From contig CM057337.1 of NCBI GenBank assembly GCA_030015575.1, positions 378,657,582 to 378,721,581 on the forward strand: a DNA stretch of 64,000 bases, in the 5' to 3' direction. Positions 47,946 through 60,010 of this stretch are shown here, piece after piece (the stretch's first letter is position 1; each line of letters opens with the position of its first letter). Source of the DNA: Agapanthus africanus. Lineage: Eukaryota; Streptophyta; Magnoliopsida; Asparagales; Amaryllidaceae. The notes beneath the pieces were generated by a model. It was not told where the DNA came from, made no database searches, and saw only the letters and a list, made by a program, of their open reading frames with translations. A program made the translations under genes and the position numbers.

Positions 47946-49337
47946 ATAAACAGGGGAGTGCCGACAATTTTGACCCTCTTGGTGTAGCATGACAGTGAGG
48001 ACACTGTCAAGTTTAAGTTTGGGGGTATGCCCGGTACGTCTTCTTCCTTCGCATTCTTGTGTACATATTTTTGCATTTGCATACTTATTTGAAAAACCAT
48101 AAAAATTGAAAATTTTCAAAAATTATAAAAATTTATGCATTCAATTTTGGCTAATTGACTTGAGTTTGACAGATAGGTTAACTGGCTAGAAACAACTAGA
48201 TCTTAGATTTAGTAAATTAAAAACCCTAAAAATAAACTTCCTTAAAGTTTAACGGTAGAAAGTATATGCCTTTGTAGTTTATTTGGAAATAGGCAAATTT
48301 TGGGTTCACTTCTTGGGCTAAGTCGAAACGAAGGAAAAGTATTGATGTTCTTATTAGAGTATAAGTTTGAAAAATAGTTCCTAGCTTAAGTCTAGATTCT
48401 GAAAATGTATACCCTACAATTTGCAAAAACACGCACCTTGAAACTTGGAATAGTAGAGGAGACCGTGAAATGCTCTTGTCTAAAGTCCTTAGTACGATGG
48501 AAAATAAAAAAAAATAAATACAAGTGTGAATAAAGAAGAAAAAAATGAACACTAGTTTTTGTGATTACTTAAGGCTGCAAAAATAGAAAAATATTTAGCG
48601 AGGGTGCTTCATCACATAGTGCTTTAGACCAACTGGTTTGGGAGTCACTGCTAAAAGCCTTGGGTGTTGCAAGACTAGGAATTACGTTTTAAAGTGTAAA
48701 CATATCTTGTAATCGGTTGTTGGTATCTCAAGAAGTATTAACGGTCGCATGAAGGATGAGTAAGAAAAATTCATTAAAATTCACCAATTAAGAAGTGCTT
48801 TGGACAACGGACAAGAGTACGATTGCATGATTTGAATTTCCAAGTGTAGGGGCGATTTATACACACACGTAGGGGTTTGTGATTGGAGTTTAGATGAGAG
48901 AAAGGAGTGAAGAATAGAACTTGTATCTTTAGTAGAATTGATAAAAATTCCTAAGTGTAGATAGAACCCTAAAAGGAAAACTTAAGAAATGCCGAAAGCT
49001 AAGTAGGTCTGCAGAACATATATAATCTTAAGTTAGATGATGAGGAAGTGTGAAGAATATCGGTGGATAATTTACGAGTCGACGATAATAGAATTCTTTG
49101 TTAGAAAACCTAATTGGAGAATTAAAGTCGAAAAGCCAAATTGATAGGATTTTGTGGGTAGTATTCGCTAAAAACCCTCAGGAGACAACACTCCTCTTAC
49201 GAGGGACGCCTAGAGGTTTAACGGCTTATTGCACGTGCTCAGTGCAATCGCGTTTTCCTGCGAAAGTGCGGTTAGGATTTTAGTGAATAAAAAATAAGTT
49301 TGCTCAAGGACGAGCAAAAGATAAGTTTGGGGGTATT
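47946..49337 (+). other. 3' untranslated region and polypurine tract of D
   Basis: Non-coding. A purine tract GATAAGTTTGGGGGTATT lies immediately before the 3' LTR. Two earlier tracts of the same type lie at about 47829 (AAGTTTGGGGGG) and about 48014 (AAGTTTGGGGGTATG). D' has matching positions near 42108, 43430 and 43611, so the spacing is a family feature. Confidence 0.65.
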
Positions 49338-49567
49338 TGTTCACACCATAATATTGCATTATTATATTCCCCATTCTTATTCTTTTTATAAATAAACAGG
49401 TGCTTTTGACGCATGTCTGCTACATGTTACAGGTGACAGGTTCTTGGACAGAAAACAGTGAAAACGATGTAAAGACGATGAAAAAGTAGACTTTAACCAA
49501 TAAACAGAAGACTCTTGATCAAGCCTATATAAGGAACAATTCACAGCGCAAGGTCTAAGATTACAAG
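49338..49567 (+). repeat. 3' LTR of D, first piece
   Basis: TGTTCACACC start; matches 39801-40028. It ends in ACAAG (49563-49567), the TSD of E. Confidence 0.9.
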
Positions 49568-51781
49568 TGTAGGGTTCCTAGACACTCTAGTGAGGTCTCA
49601 CAAGGCATCGAACATGCCATTTTCAAAAATTCTAGGTGCCGAGAGACCCGACTACGGATCGTTTGCTAGATATCTAGGCGAAAAGATAACTAGTTAACAC
49701 TTAACTAAGGGAATACGGAAATACAACCTTTGTAGATCCGGTGCTCCACCTCCATAGCTCCGCAACGAAGTCCTCTCCGCTGTCCAAATCAAATCCGGGC
49801 TCTGGCGTCGGCTTCGTCGGAGAATGGGCAAGCTAGGTCGTCGATGTCCATGCCGAAGATGATCTACGTCGAGGCATCGCTAAATCAAGCTCCGACTTCA
49901 CCAAGTCAAGAAACTTGTGAAGTAAACACACTCTACTACTTGGCAAGAGGTAGAGGATGAAGAAATAGGAGTTGGGTTCAATTTAGAATTGGATTTCTCA
50001 CTCTTTATCATCAATCACCATTGATGACCTAAGCTTTTCTTCTTGAGTTCAAGGAAGAAGAAGAAGAAAAGATATGATATGATAAATCAATATTGAAAAA
50101 GAAAATCAATACTTATAATAACATGAACCATGGTCAAGTGTAGAGATTAAACTAGGGTTAATGGAGTGGTTAGGGTTAAGCATGAGACAAAATGGTTACT
50201 TAGGTCAAAGCTTCATGAAGCTTCAACTAGAATCCAAAACAAGCCACCATTCTCCTTTATGCTATTCATTTTTCCAAAAAGAATAAATGAACAAATAAAT
50301 GAATAAGAAAATGTAAACCCTAACCATTACATAACCATGGTTTAAACTTTACACAAAACACAAGTAAACATGTATCATCAAACATGATACAATCAAGTGC
50401 ACAAAATCATATCGCATATGCAATGCGCACACCCGAGTGAGAAAATCCATTTTAAAGTGAACCGATACTAGTTGATGCAAAGTAATATATCAAATATATA
50501 ATTATGCATTAAATCATTAAATCAACACTTGATTTAACGATCCGGTCATGACGCACATAACCGACTGGTATCATTAGTAACATCTTATCGAATCAACACT
50601 TGATCCGATAACCCGGCTATATCGCATATAACCGATCAATGTCACATCGCGAGAATCGAATACAGTATCACATACTTGTATTATTCTCGGTCCCGCACAT
50701 ATCTCATATGCTCTCCTATTTCGTTTCGCTTGAGCCAGGAAACCTCTGTGTAGGACTCTAAAGACTCGTCAATATGCCGGCAGCGGATGATGATCTTATC
50801 AAACATCCACAAGCCGCAAGCGGTCTGCTAAACGTAACGGCCACCCGGGTATTGAGCGATCTGAAGATCGATGAGCAAGCCCGCTCACACTCGAGTGAAT
50901 CCGACCAGTAACACTACCGTACAGTCCGGTCTGATCGTCTGATATGTCGCATATCTCGCCTAGGGGTGGTAAACGTCAGACCCCAATAGCTCAATAAGTC
51001 GTGTCGATATGAGGTCTATAACTGTTCGAGAAACTACTGGTAACACTTACCAGTAAATCTCAGCAACCCTGGCCAGGGATTTCCTGTTATAGCCAATCGA
51101 ACACAGCGCAACATCAACTCCCTATACCGGGAGAGACGAATCCCCTCCTATCGCTCATTGCCTCCATGTGACTCGGGACTGTACCCAAAAACCACCATTT
51201 TGCACGCCCTCTTGGACGTGGTAAGATGGAAATCAAAGCACAGTGGGAACCACACAAGACTCTATGACGATCTCGGGTCAACAGACTACTCTGTACCAGT
51301 GTCACCAGAGAACTTCCATCTGACGTGAGGTATAATACCATCTGGGAGTTCTCGGCGAGTCCGTCCAGTGTACCCAGTCTCTACTGAGCACCCGTATATC
51401 ATCTCTGATGTCAAACACCAATGGATATGGGATCATCCATCGCCCATCTGTATGGGTCGAGAAGGTATACGCTAGTCTACTCTGGTATATCGATGCCCCG
51501 TCTCGATACACCCTCGACTAGGGACTTTGAAGGATGTACTTATGGACTACCATGTCCCCACTAGTATGATCCGCATCATAGTCCAGGTAGTCAAGCACAC
51601 ATCCTAAGGGCTTTAGCAATATGTAACAGAGAGACAATCAGTATACACGTTAAGGTAAAGTTCAACCAGATAGCATACTATCATGTAGAGCAAGAAAGTC
51701 CTCCCTATATACGTCCCAGCATCCACTACAATATGCATCCTATGTACAGTAATGGCCTCTAGGGCATACATATAACTAACA
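49568..51781 (-). repeat. 3' LTR of E (2214 bp)
   Basis: In sense orientation it starts TGTTAGTTATATGTATGCCC and ends GGAACCCTACA. Hairpins lie at 51308-51353 and 51203-51220, CCCTGGCCAGGG at 51067-51078. Outside the core it differs strongly from A, B, C and I. Confidence 0.92.
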
Positions 51782-51795
51782 ATCTCCCACTTGCA
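51782..51795 (-). other. Polypurine tract of E
   Basis: Minus-strand GCAAGTGGGAGAT, identical to that of A. Confidence 0.8.
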
Positions 51796-51949
51796 CTAGG
51801 GCCATCTGATAGCAGTGGTTGCAGTATCTCATACTGAACCATCCCATAAAAGTCTCTCTCTGGGAACAGGCCTTTGTGAGTGGATCCGCTGTGTTGTCCT
51901 CTGAGTCTACTCTCCTAACCTCGATCTCCCTGGAGATCAACCATCTCCA

Positions 51950-54560
51950 TGATCAAGTGATACTGCCTTAGAATATGTCTGGATCACTGATGGGACCCGC
52001 GTTCCTTGGCATAAGCCACAACTCCAATGTCTCACAATGGTTGGAACGTAGTTCATCTCATGAACCAATATACACCCAGACTGCCTCTTTGGTAGCATCT
52101 TAAGTAGCGATGTATCGTGCCTTTATCGTCTAGTATGTCACGGTATCTAGCTTGGAACTCTTCCACCATACCGTCCCTTTACTGAGGGTAAAGACAATGC
52201 CTGTGACTGACACTCAGTCGTCTTTATCACCCTGGAACACTTCCAGTGATTCTCCCCAGGATCGGTTGATACCGTCTCACTACAACTAGTGAGAATCCTA
52301 ACATCCAATTAGATCTATCTCATAGATCCAAAAACCCAGGATTTAGGAGGTATCACTTTGATCCTATTATGGAGAATTATTGTGATAATCGGAGATTGAC
52401 CGAGCGTAGCATAGGAAACTCCTTTCTTATCAAGAGTATGTCATCCACGTACTCTACGAGGATCACCACCATACTCCCTACTACCTTTTTGTTTATACAA
52501 GGTTCATCTACCATTTTGATGATGTCAACTTCTTTGACTAATACATCAAAACAGATGTTCCAACTCCGCGATGCCTGCTTTATCATATAAAACATCTTGC
52601 ACACGTTTCCGCTGCTCCCACTGTTTACGAAGCCCTCTGGCTGTGTACTTACAGACGTTCTCTTCTAAATCAATATTTAGAAAAGCAGTCATGGCACCCA
52701 ACCGCCAGATATTGTAGTCATGGTATGTAGCCGTGGCAAGTAGGATCTGGATGGACTTAAGCATAGCTACTTGAAAAAGGTTTCATCATTATCCACACCT
52801 GGTCAATGATGCACACTTTTAACAAGTCTAGCTTTGAAAGTCTCAACTTTTCGATGTACACCAAGTAATCTTCTCAAGATATACTTGCTCCTGATGGGGA
52901 TTTAACCATTCAGATATTGCAACCAAAGTCCATACTTTGTTGGCGTATAAGGATTCCATCTCAGATCGCTAAACATCCAGCCATTCTTACAGAGTCTTAC
53001 TCTCGATGGCCTGCTCGAAACTAGTTGGGTCATCATCTCATGATGCAATCCTCGCTCGCACTGTCATAGAGAAACCGAAGTATCTCTCAGGTGGGTGAGG
53101 AACCCTACTAGATCGGCGGAGAGGCTGAGGTTCGTTGGTATCTATTGAATCCTTTGGTTCTTTCAAATCATCAGCTGCAGTTTGTATAGCTGGAACCTTT
53201 CCAGTTCTATATAACAGATCTTGCCTCGAGCTTGTCCGGAATTTGTCTTTCAGACATAGGCTGGACAACCCCAAATCTTAACCAACTTAAGATATGGGCT
53301 CTTCCCTTTCCATATCAAATATGAAGTGGTAGGCAACTGATTTGATTCGAACCTTATTCAATAGGTATGCAGCTTCTCAAGTGCATAACTCCCAGAAGGA
53401 AAAAGGTAACTCAGTAGTACTCATCATAGAGCACACCTTATCATATAGGGTGTGAATGCTCCGCCCCGATATACCATCGTGCTATGGTGTATTCGGAGGA
53501 GTAATGCCGAGAGAGAATCTCATTCTCCTTTAGAATTGTCCAGAAATTCCGTGCTCAAGTATTCTCCTCCTTGATCGCATCAAAGGACATAATACTTATA
53601 CCCGCATTCTGGTTCTCTACTTCTAACTTATATTCTGTGATTATCTCAAAAGGTTCGGACTTGTGTTTCAACAGGAACATAGGTCTGAAACTCGAAAGAT
53701 CATCAGAGAACGTAATGAAGTAAAAGAACCGGTCTTGGCATGTGTAGACAGGGGACCTACATACATCAACATGTATCATCCCAAGAGTTCACTAACTCTT
53801 TCTCTGTTTCCAGTAAACGGAGCTATGGTCATCTTATCTTTGTGACATGACTGGCAAGTTTCACAAGATGTAAATTCAAACTGATTTAAATATGCATCTT
53901 TATGTAACTTCAGCTAGTCGGGTCACATTGATTTGACCTAGTCTACAATACCTCAAGAAGGATTCGTTCATTTCTGAACTCTTCCTCTTGTGTGTGTTTT
54001 GTATACTAAATAACTGTAGTTTGATTTAGAACGTCAATGCTCTTAGATAACGTGCCTGAACCGATCAACTTTTGATATAGGAAATGTTCAAAACATTATC
54101 CAACAATACAAAATTATATCATTTCTTTACTAATAAAGAGAGTGATATGATTTTGTATATCAGGTTCGGTATCTAATAACATTCGTTCAGAATCAATGTA
54201 TTGGTAATACAGGGTGACAGTGACCAACAGACTTGGCTGCAACACTTGCCCCGTTTTCTGCCTCATGAAACTTATCACCCGTTCTCAGTTCTCTACCTAT
54301 CTGTAGCCCTATGTAACAGATTACATATCTGGGATCCTGATCTGGTATCACATACCCAGGACGTAAAGGATACTGAGAAACAGTTCTGTATAATGAACAC
54401 ACCCAAAGATGATGCATCAGCATGCACTCTCTTCGTTTGGGCGGCACGGGAAATCTGGTATTCCCCAATTTCCTGCTCTGTCTTATAACAATTATAAGTT
54501 GGAGAGGGACCAACGTTCCCCAGCTCAGTATAACAAGCGGGTTCGGTCAATAATCCGTAT
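51950..54560 (-). pseudogene. gag-pol remnant of E (many breaks)
   Basis: Copia pieces in the normal order: RNase H-like about 51950-52200, RT about 52330-52960 with a VDDILLI core, integrase about 53350-53900, and a protease-like region near 54290-54420. Gag is hardly recognisable. There are well over ten breaks. Compared with A the region is also shortened. This level of decay does not fit the low divergence of the two LTRs. Confidence 0.75.
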
Positions 54561-55383
54561 TATTATCTTGATTAAGGCGTGATATGGTCGCTACCTGGAG
54601 AGAGAGAGAAGAAGACACTCAGCGTGCGCTCTGTCAAGAATAGATTGGTTATTATTTTATCTAATCAGGATGGCTCCCACTGCTTTTTATCAAATCTTCC
54701 TTCAAACCCTAAAAGGAAAGACTAGCCGGGATTAATTACACACTACAAGTTCGCCAATCTTTCAGCCAGGCCAGTGTCGGTACTTTGAGGGAGGTCCCCC
54801 GTGCTTTCGCACGAACCTAATTAATGTAAACCTCGTTTTCCCAGAGGCGTAACCCCGTTGACACCTTTCTAGACACCTACTTGATCGGCTAATTGTAATG
54901 TATAAAACTCTCCCAGGAGTAACTCTTACTCGCAGCGGGTATCGGGATCCAACTATCTCATAGAAGGTATGCAATCTCATTGCAAATTTCAACACTTGAA
55001 ATTCCCGATAATATTTTGCCCCTAGCTCGCTATGACCTTGACGCATGCCAAACAACCCATAGTCTGCTAGTCAAGTTCAACCCGTACATTTCTTGATTGA
55101 ATTAAACCCACCCGCACGACCCTTGACGCTTGCCAAACAACGCCGTACGAATAACCTAATCCAATCGCATCATATGCTGGCAGATAAGCACTAGTTAGCT
55201 ACCGTACACTACGCCTTGACGCATGCCAAACAACCGCAGCACGAATACTAACTAATACTTATCTGAAATGACGGAGGGCTACGACAGGTTTTTCTGAAAA
55301 CCTATTGCGTAATGAACTTGATATCGTTGTAGAATCAAATGATTTTGAAATGGAGTGCTTTTGAGGCTTTTCTAGTTTTGCTA

Positions 55384-55620
55384 AAGGAGTCACTCCCGGT
55401 GAAGGGATCGTCGGTCCTTTCCTCGTCGAATGAGGTGCGGGATATATCATATATATCACTGTGCAAAGCAGAACTCTTAAAAGCAATCAAAAACCAAACC
55501 GAGTGTGTAGCATCTGTCAGTTATTGCTCAAGGAGTCACTCCCGGTGAAGGGATCTCGGTCCTTTCCTCATCGAATAAGGTGCAGGATATATCACATATA
55601 CCGCTGTGCAAAGCAAGAAC
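55384..55620. repeat. Direct duplication in the E leader
   Basis: Two copies of an approximately 90-bp segment, AAGGAGTCACTCCCGGTGAA to GCAAAGCA, at about 55384-55474 and 55530-55620, offset by 146 bp. They differ at several positions. Confidence 0.8.
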
Positions 55621-57495
55621 TGTAGCTACCTGTTTTATTTTGAAATTCGATTCTACAACATCTTAGGTTTCTTTTATTTCATTAATCACATTAATGAAGT
55701 CCCATCATTTAAGTACCTAAACATCACAGATAAATACGACGTACACTTATGCCATCCGCATTCGCCTCGATGTCCCCTCATGCACCGTTAGGTTAGGTAA
55801 CTAACGGCAGAGCGGGGCAGGGCTAGCGCGGGTGTAAAACATAAGTAACGTCTATATAATATATCATATATACTATATACTGTATCTATCACAGAACATC
55901 ACATGATCACATCACAGATATCGCAGCAGAAGAAACATATGAAATATTGGATATACTAGGACGTCCGTGTTTTCAATACGAGCCAGTATAAAACACGGAT
56001 TCCACGGTCGTGATGAATAGCCAAACCCACACCCCTAGACCCCTACGAGAGCGGCAAGCAACCCTACCAATTCTGGAGTTAGGAGACCCGGACCCGACTC
56101 CTCGAGTTGGTCTCCCACTGGACTCCAGAACCCGGTTACTTGTGCCCTCCTCCTTAGGTCTATCCTAGTGCGGAAAAGTAAATAATATACAAACGGTGAC
56201 ATCTTCCGCAACCTGGAAGTGCCCCTAATAAAAGAATTTTACATACAAGTTTTTACATGAATGAAAATGAAAAACACTCATCTCACATAAAAACCCCCGG
56301 CTATTCAAACACGACGATCCAATATAACATATCCAGCAACACATAACATCACATGTCATCAACGTAAGTAAATATGCGCATCCCAATTGTCGTTGACATA
56401 TAGCAACGAAACCGGCGATATCACATATTACACTTACGGTCACAGAAAAGAAAGTGTAAAACTACAACAGTTGGAATCCGCAACCATCTCGGACATCGCA
56501 TGCCTGACCAAATGAATTACTTAGACATCACATGCCTAACAATTATAAACCCCGCATTTCAGTCTCATTATCGAAAACACTTTTCAATATCGAGTCGGGC
56601 AATTCAACAAGATTCCCGACAGTGTGATCGGATACTCGTCGCAAACTTTAGTAGGCGGCCGCACCCCCGATACCGTCGACGAAGTGCACCAAGGCGGAAC
56701 ACCGCTGCCGCGAGCACCCGAACGGATGCTTTCGGCTACGGGGTTCTCCTACAGTCACTTGGTCGGGGCTATGGAGTGAGGCTGTCTATTAAGTTTACCC
56801 GGTGAGTATCCACGTACGCTACGTGATTGCGACGGACTTTTGATCACATCAAAATTCCGTGGCAACCGATCAAGTGAGACTAAAGTGCTAGATTTATAAC
56901 ATTCATTCAGTTATCACATAACTTTTGTGAATTCCAATTATTGTATCCCATTCCAGATAAACAGAAAATGTTAAACTTTTCGATCGAACAGTCAAACACC
57001 CAAGTTTTCCCGATACAGCTCAACACATGAAATAAGTCTAACAACATTCAGTTCGTACCTCAGTACCAACGGTCCAGCCGTAGAAGGGTCAAGCCAACGC
57101 CTCACATGTGGCACGCCGTACTGCCCCAAACCCGAAGGTTCAAAGGGAAGTTCAAGACGGTCACATAATCGAGTTAAGGTTTGTTGTCTTCTAGAGGGAC
57201 CATCGCGTTACTTGCACTACTTAGAACGTCGTTAAACTACGGAAAAATCCAAGACTTGGAAATTTCCCGACAGGGGAAAAATTGGGTATTTATATCCGGT
57301 CGAACTTTTTAACATATTCTAAAAAATTATCCGGAAAGCCAAATAGACAAAATTTGATACCCCGATCGAAACACCTAATCCCCAAAACAACTGCAGAAAA
57401 TTCAACTCTTGAATAATTTTTAAAAATACCCAGAGAACTCAGAAGCTGAAACAATGAATTACTGTGTAACAAGGTAGGGCTGACGTCATACATCC

Positions 57496-57542
57496 GCCGC
57501 GGAACCGCCGCATAAGCTTAGCTTATGCCGCGGTTCCGCCGC
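57496..57542. repeat. 47-bp near-perfect palindrome in the E leader
   Basis: Arms of 16 GC-rich bases plus ATAAGCT/AGCTTAT around one central T (57519), with two mismatches in 23 pairs. It contains two CCGCGG cores. It lies about 200 bp from the primer site, the position of the GC palindrome in A, B and C. Confidence 0.85.
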
Positions 57543-57728
57543 CAAAATCACTGTTCATGAAAAAAAATTTCCACCGTAATTCTTAGAATTTCTTGCTGAG
57601 TTCTCTGCATATTTTTAATTTGCAAAAATCCACGTTTTCAGAAAAAGTACAGAGAGCAATTTTCCGAGTTAAGTTTTGGTTCGATCGGACTTCAAATTCC
57701 GTCTGGACTTCGCCTAAGGCTCTAGCTA

Positions 57729-57741
57729 GGCTCTGATACCA
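57729..57741 (-). other. tRNA-Met primer-binding site of E
   Basis: Minus-strand TGGTATCAGAGCC, one base from the LTR at 57743. Confidence 0.9.
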
Positions 57742-57742
57742 C

Positions 57743-59956
57743 TGTAGGGTTCCTAGGCACTCTAGTGAGGTCTCACAAGGCATCGAACATGCCATTTTCA
57801 AAAATTCTAGGTGCCGAGAGACCCGACTACGGATCGTTTGCTAGATATCTAGGCGAAAAGATAACTAGTTAACACTTAACTAAGGGAATACGGAAATACA
57901 ACCTTTGTAGATCCGGTGCTCCACCTCCATAGCTCCGCAACGAAGTCCTCTCCGCTGTCCAAATCAAATCCGGGCTCTAGCGTCGGCTTCGTCGGAGAAT
58001 GGGCAAGCTAGGTCGTCGATGTCCATGCCGAAGATGATCTACGTCGAGGCATCGCTAAATCAAGCTCTGACTTCACCAAGTCAAGAAACTTGTGAAGTAA
58101 ACACACTCTACTACTTGGCAAGAGGTAGAGGATGAAGAAATAGGAGTTGGGTTCAATTTAGAATTGGATTTCTCACTCTATATCATCAATCACCATTGAT
58201 GACCTAAGCTTTTCTTCTTGAGTTCAAGGAAGAAGAAGAAGAAAAGATATGATATGATAAATCAATATTGAAAAAGAAAATCAATACTTATCATAACATG
58301 AACCATGTTCAAGTGTAGAGATTAAACTAGGGTTAATGGAGTGGTTAGGGTTAAGCATGAGACAAAATGGTTACTTAGGTCAAAGCTTCATGAAGCTTCA
58401 ACTAGAATCCAAAACAAGCCACCATTTTCCTTTATGCTATTCATTTTTCCAAAAAGAATAAATGAACAAATAAATGAATAAGAAAATGTAAACCCTAACC
58501 ATTACATAACCATGGTTTAAACTTTACACAAAACACAAGTAAACATGTATCATCAAACATGATACAATCAAGTGCACAAAATCATATCGCATATGCAATG
58601 CGCACACCCGAGTGAGAAAATCCATTTTAAAGTGAACCGATACTAGTTGATGCAAAGTAATATATCAAATATATAATTATGCATTAAATCATTAAATCAA
58701 CACTTGATTTAACGATCCGGTCATGACGCACATAACCGACTGGTATCATTAGTAACATCTTATCGAATCAACACTTGATCCGATAACCCGGCTATATCGC
58801 ATATAACCGATCAATGTCACATCGCGAGAATCGAATACAGTATCACATACTTGTATTATTCTCGGTCCCTCACATATCTCATATGCGCTCCTATTTCGTT
58901 TCGCTTGAGCCAGGAAACCTCTGTGTAGGACTCTAAAGACTCGTCAATACGCCGGCAGCGGATGATGATCATATCAAACATCCACAATCCGCAAGCGGTC
59001 TGCTAAATGTAACGGCCACCCGGGTATTGAGCGATCTGAAGATCGACGAGCAAGCCCGCTCACACTCCAGTGAATCCGACCAGTAACACTACCGTACAGT
59101 CCGGTCTGATCGTCTGATATGTCGCATATCTCGCCTAGGGGTGGTAAACGTCAGACCCCAATAGCTCAATAAGTCGTGTCGATATGAGGTCTATAACTGT
59201 TCGAGAAACTACTGGTAACACTTACCAGTAAATCTCAGCAACCCTGGCCAGGGATTTCCTGTTATAGCCAATCGAATACAGCGCAACATCAACTCCCTAT
59301 ACCGGGAGAGACGAATCCCCTCCTATCGCTCATTGCCTCCATGTGACTCGGGACTGTACCCAAAAACCACCGTTTTGCACGCCCTCTTGGACGTGGTAAG
59401 ATGGAAATCAAAGCACAGTGGGAACCACACAAGACTCTATGACGATCTCGGGTCAACAGACTACTCTGTACCAGTGTCACCAGAGAACTGCCATCTGACG
59501 TGAGGTATAATACCATCTGGGAGTTCTCGGCGAGTCCGTCCAGTGTACCCAGTCTCTACTGAGCACCCGTATATCATCTCTGATGTCAAACACCAATGGA
59601 TATGGGATCATCCATCGCCCATCTGTATGGGTCGAGAAGGTATACGCTAGTCTACTCTGGTATATCGATGCCCCGTCTCGATACACCCTCGACTAGGGAC
59701 TTTGAAGGATGTACTTATGGACTACCATGTCCCCACTAGTATGATCCGCATCATAGTCCAGGTAGTCAAGCACACATCCTAAGGGCTTTACCAACATGTA
59801 ACAGAGAGACAATCAGTATACACGTTAAGGTAAAGTTCAACCAGATAGCATACTATCATGTCGAGCAAGAAAGTCCTCCCTATATACGTCCTAGCATCCA
59901 CTACAATATACATCCTATGTACAGTAATGGCCTCTAGGGCATACATATAACTAACA
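57743..59956 (-). repeat. 5' LTR of E (2214 bp)
   Basis: Same length as the 3' LTR, about 99% identical. Hairpins at 59483-59528 and 59378-59395, CCCTGGCCAGGG at 59242-59253. Confidence 0.92.
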
Positions 59957-59961
59957 ACAAG

Positions 59962-60010
59962 GCGAACGGCTAAAGTCCACTAAAATTGTTCACCGGAGAT
60001 CTGGAGAATA
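59962..60010 (+). repeat. 3' LTR of D, second piece
   Basis: Only 49 bp between E and the solo LTR, matching 40030-40078. The last five bases GAATA are the TSD of the solo LTR. Confidence 0.9.

Larger units (their letters stand above)
54561..57728 (-). other. Very long leader of E (about 3.2 kb)
   Basis: It contains the family leader blocks (near 54770-55300 and 55740-56230), three copies of CCTTGACGCWTGCCAAACAA at about 55036, 55120 and 55212, a duplicated segment (55384-55620), the block shared with G (about 56960-57250) and a long palindrome (57496-57542). No convincing gene is visible. An open stretch at about 57070-57240 on the minus strand may be a vestige of coding sequence. Confidence 0.65.
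49568..59956 (-). mobile_element. Copia element E, young but with a heavily decayed coding region
   Basis: A 10.4-kb minus-strand element with two LTRs of exactly 2214 bp, flanked by the TSD ACAAG (49563-49567 and 59957-59961), inside D's 3' LTR. The LTRs differ at about 20 positions (about 1%), suggesting about 0.4 million years. The polypurine tract, primer site and a 3.2-kb leader are clean, but the gag-pol remnant has far more breaks than the LTR age allows. It is most simply explained as a non-autonomous lineage moved by proteins made elsewhere. Confidence 0.92.
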
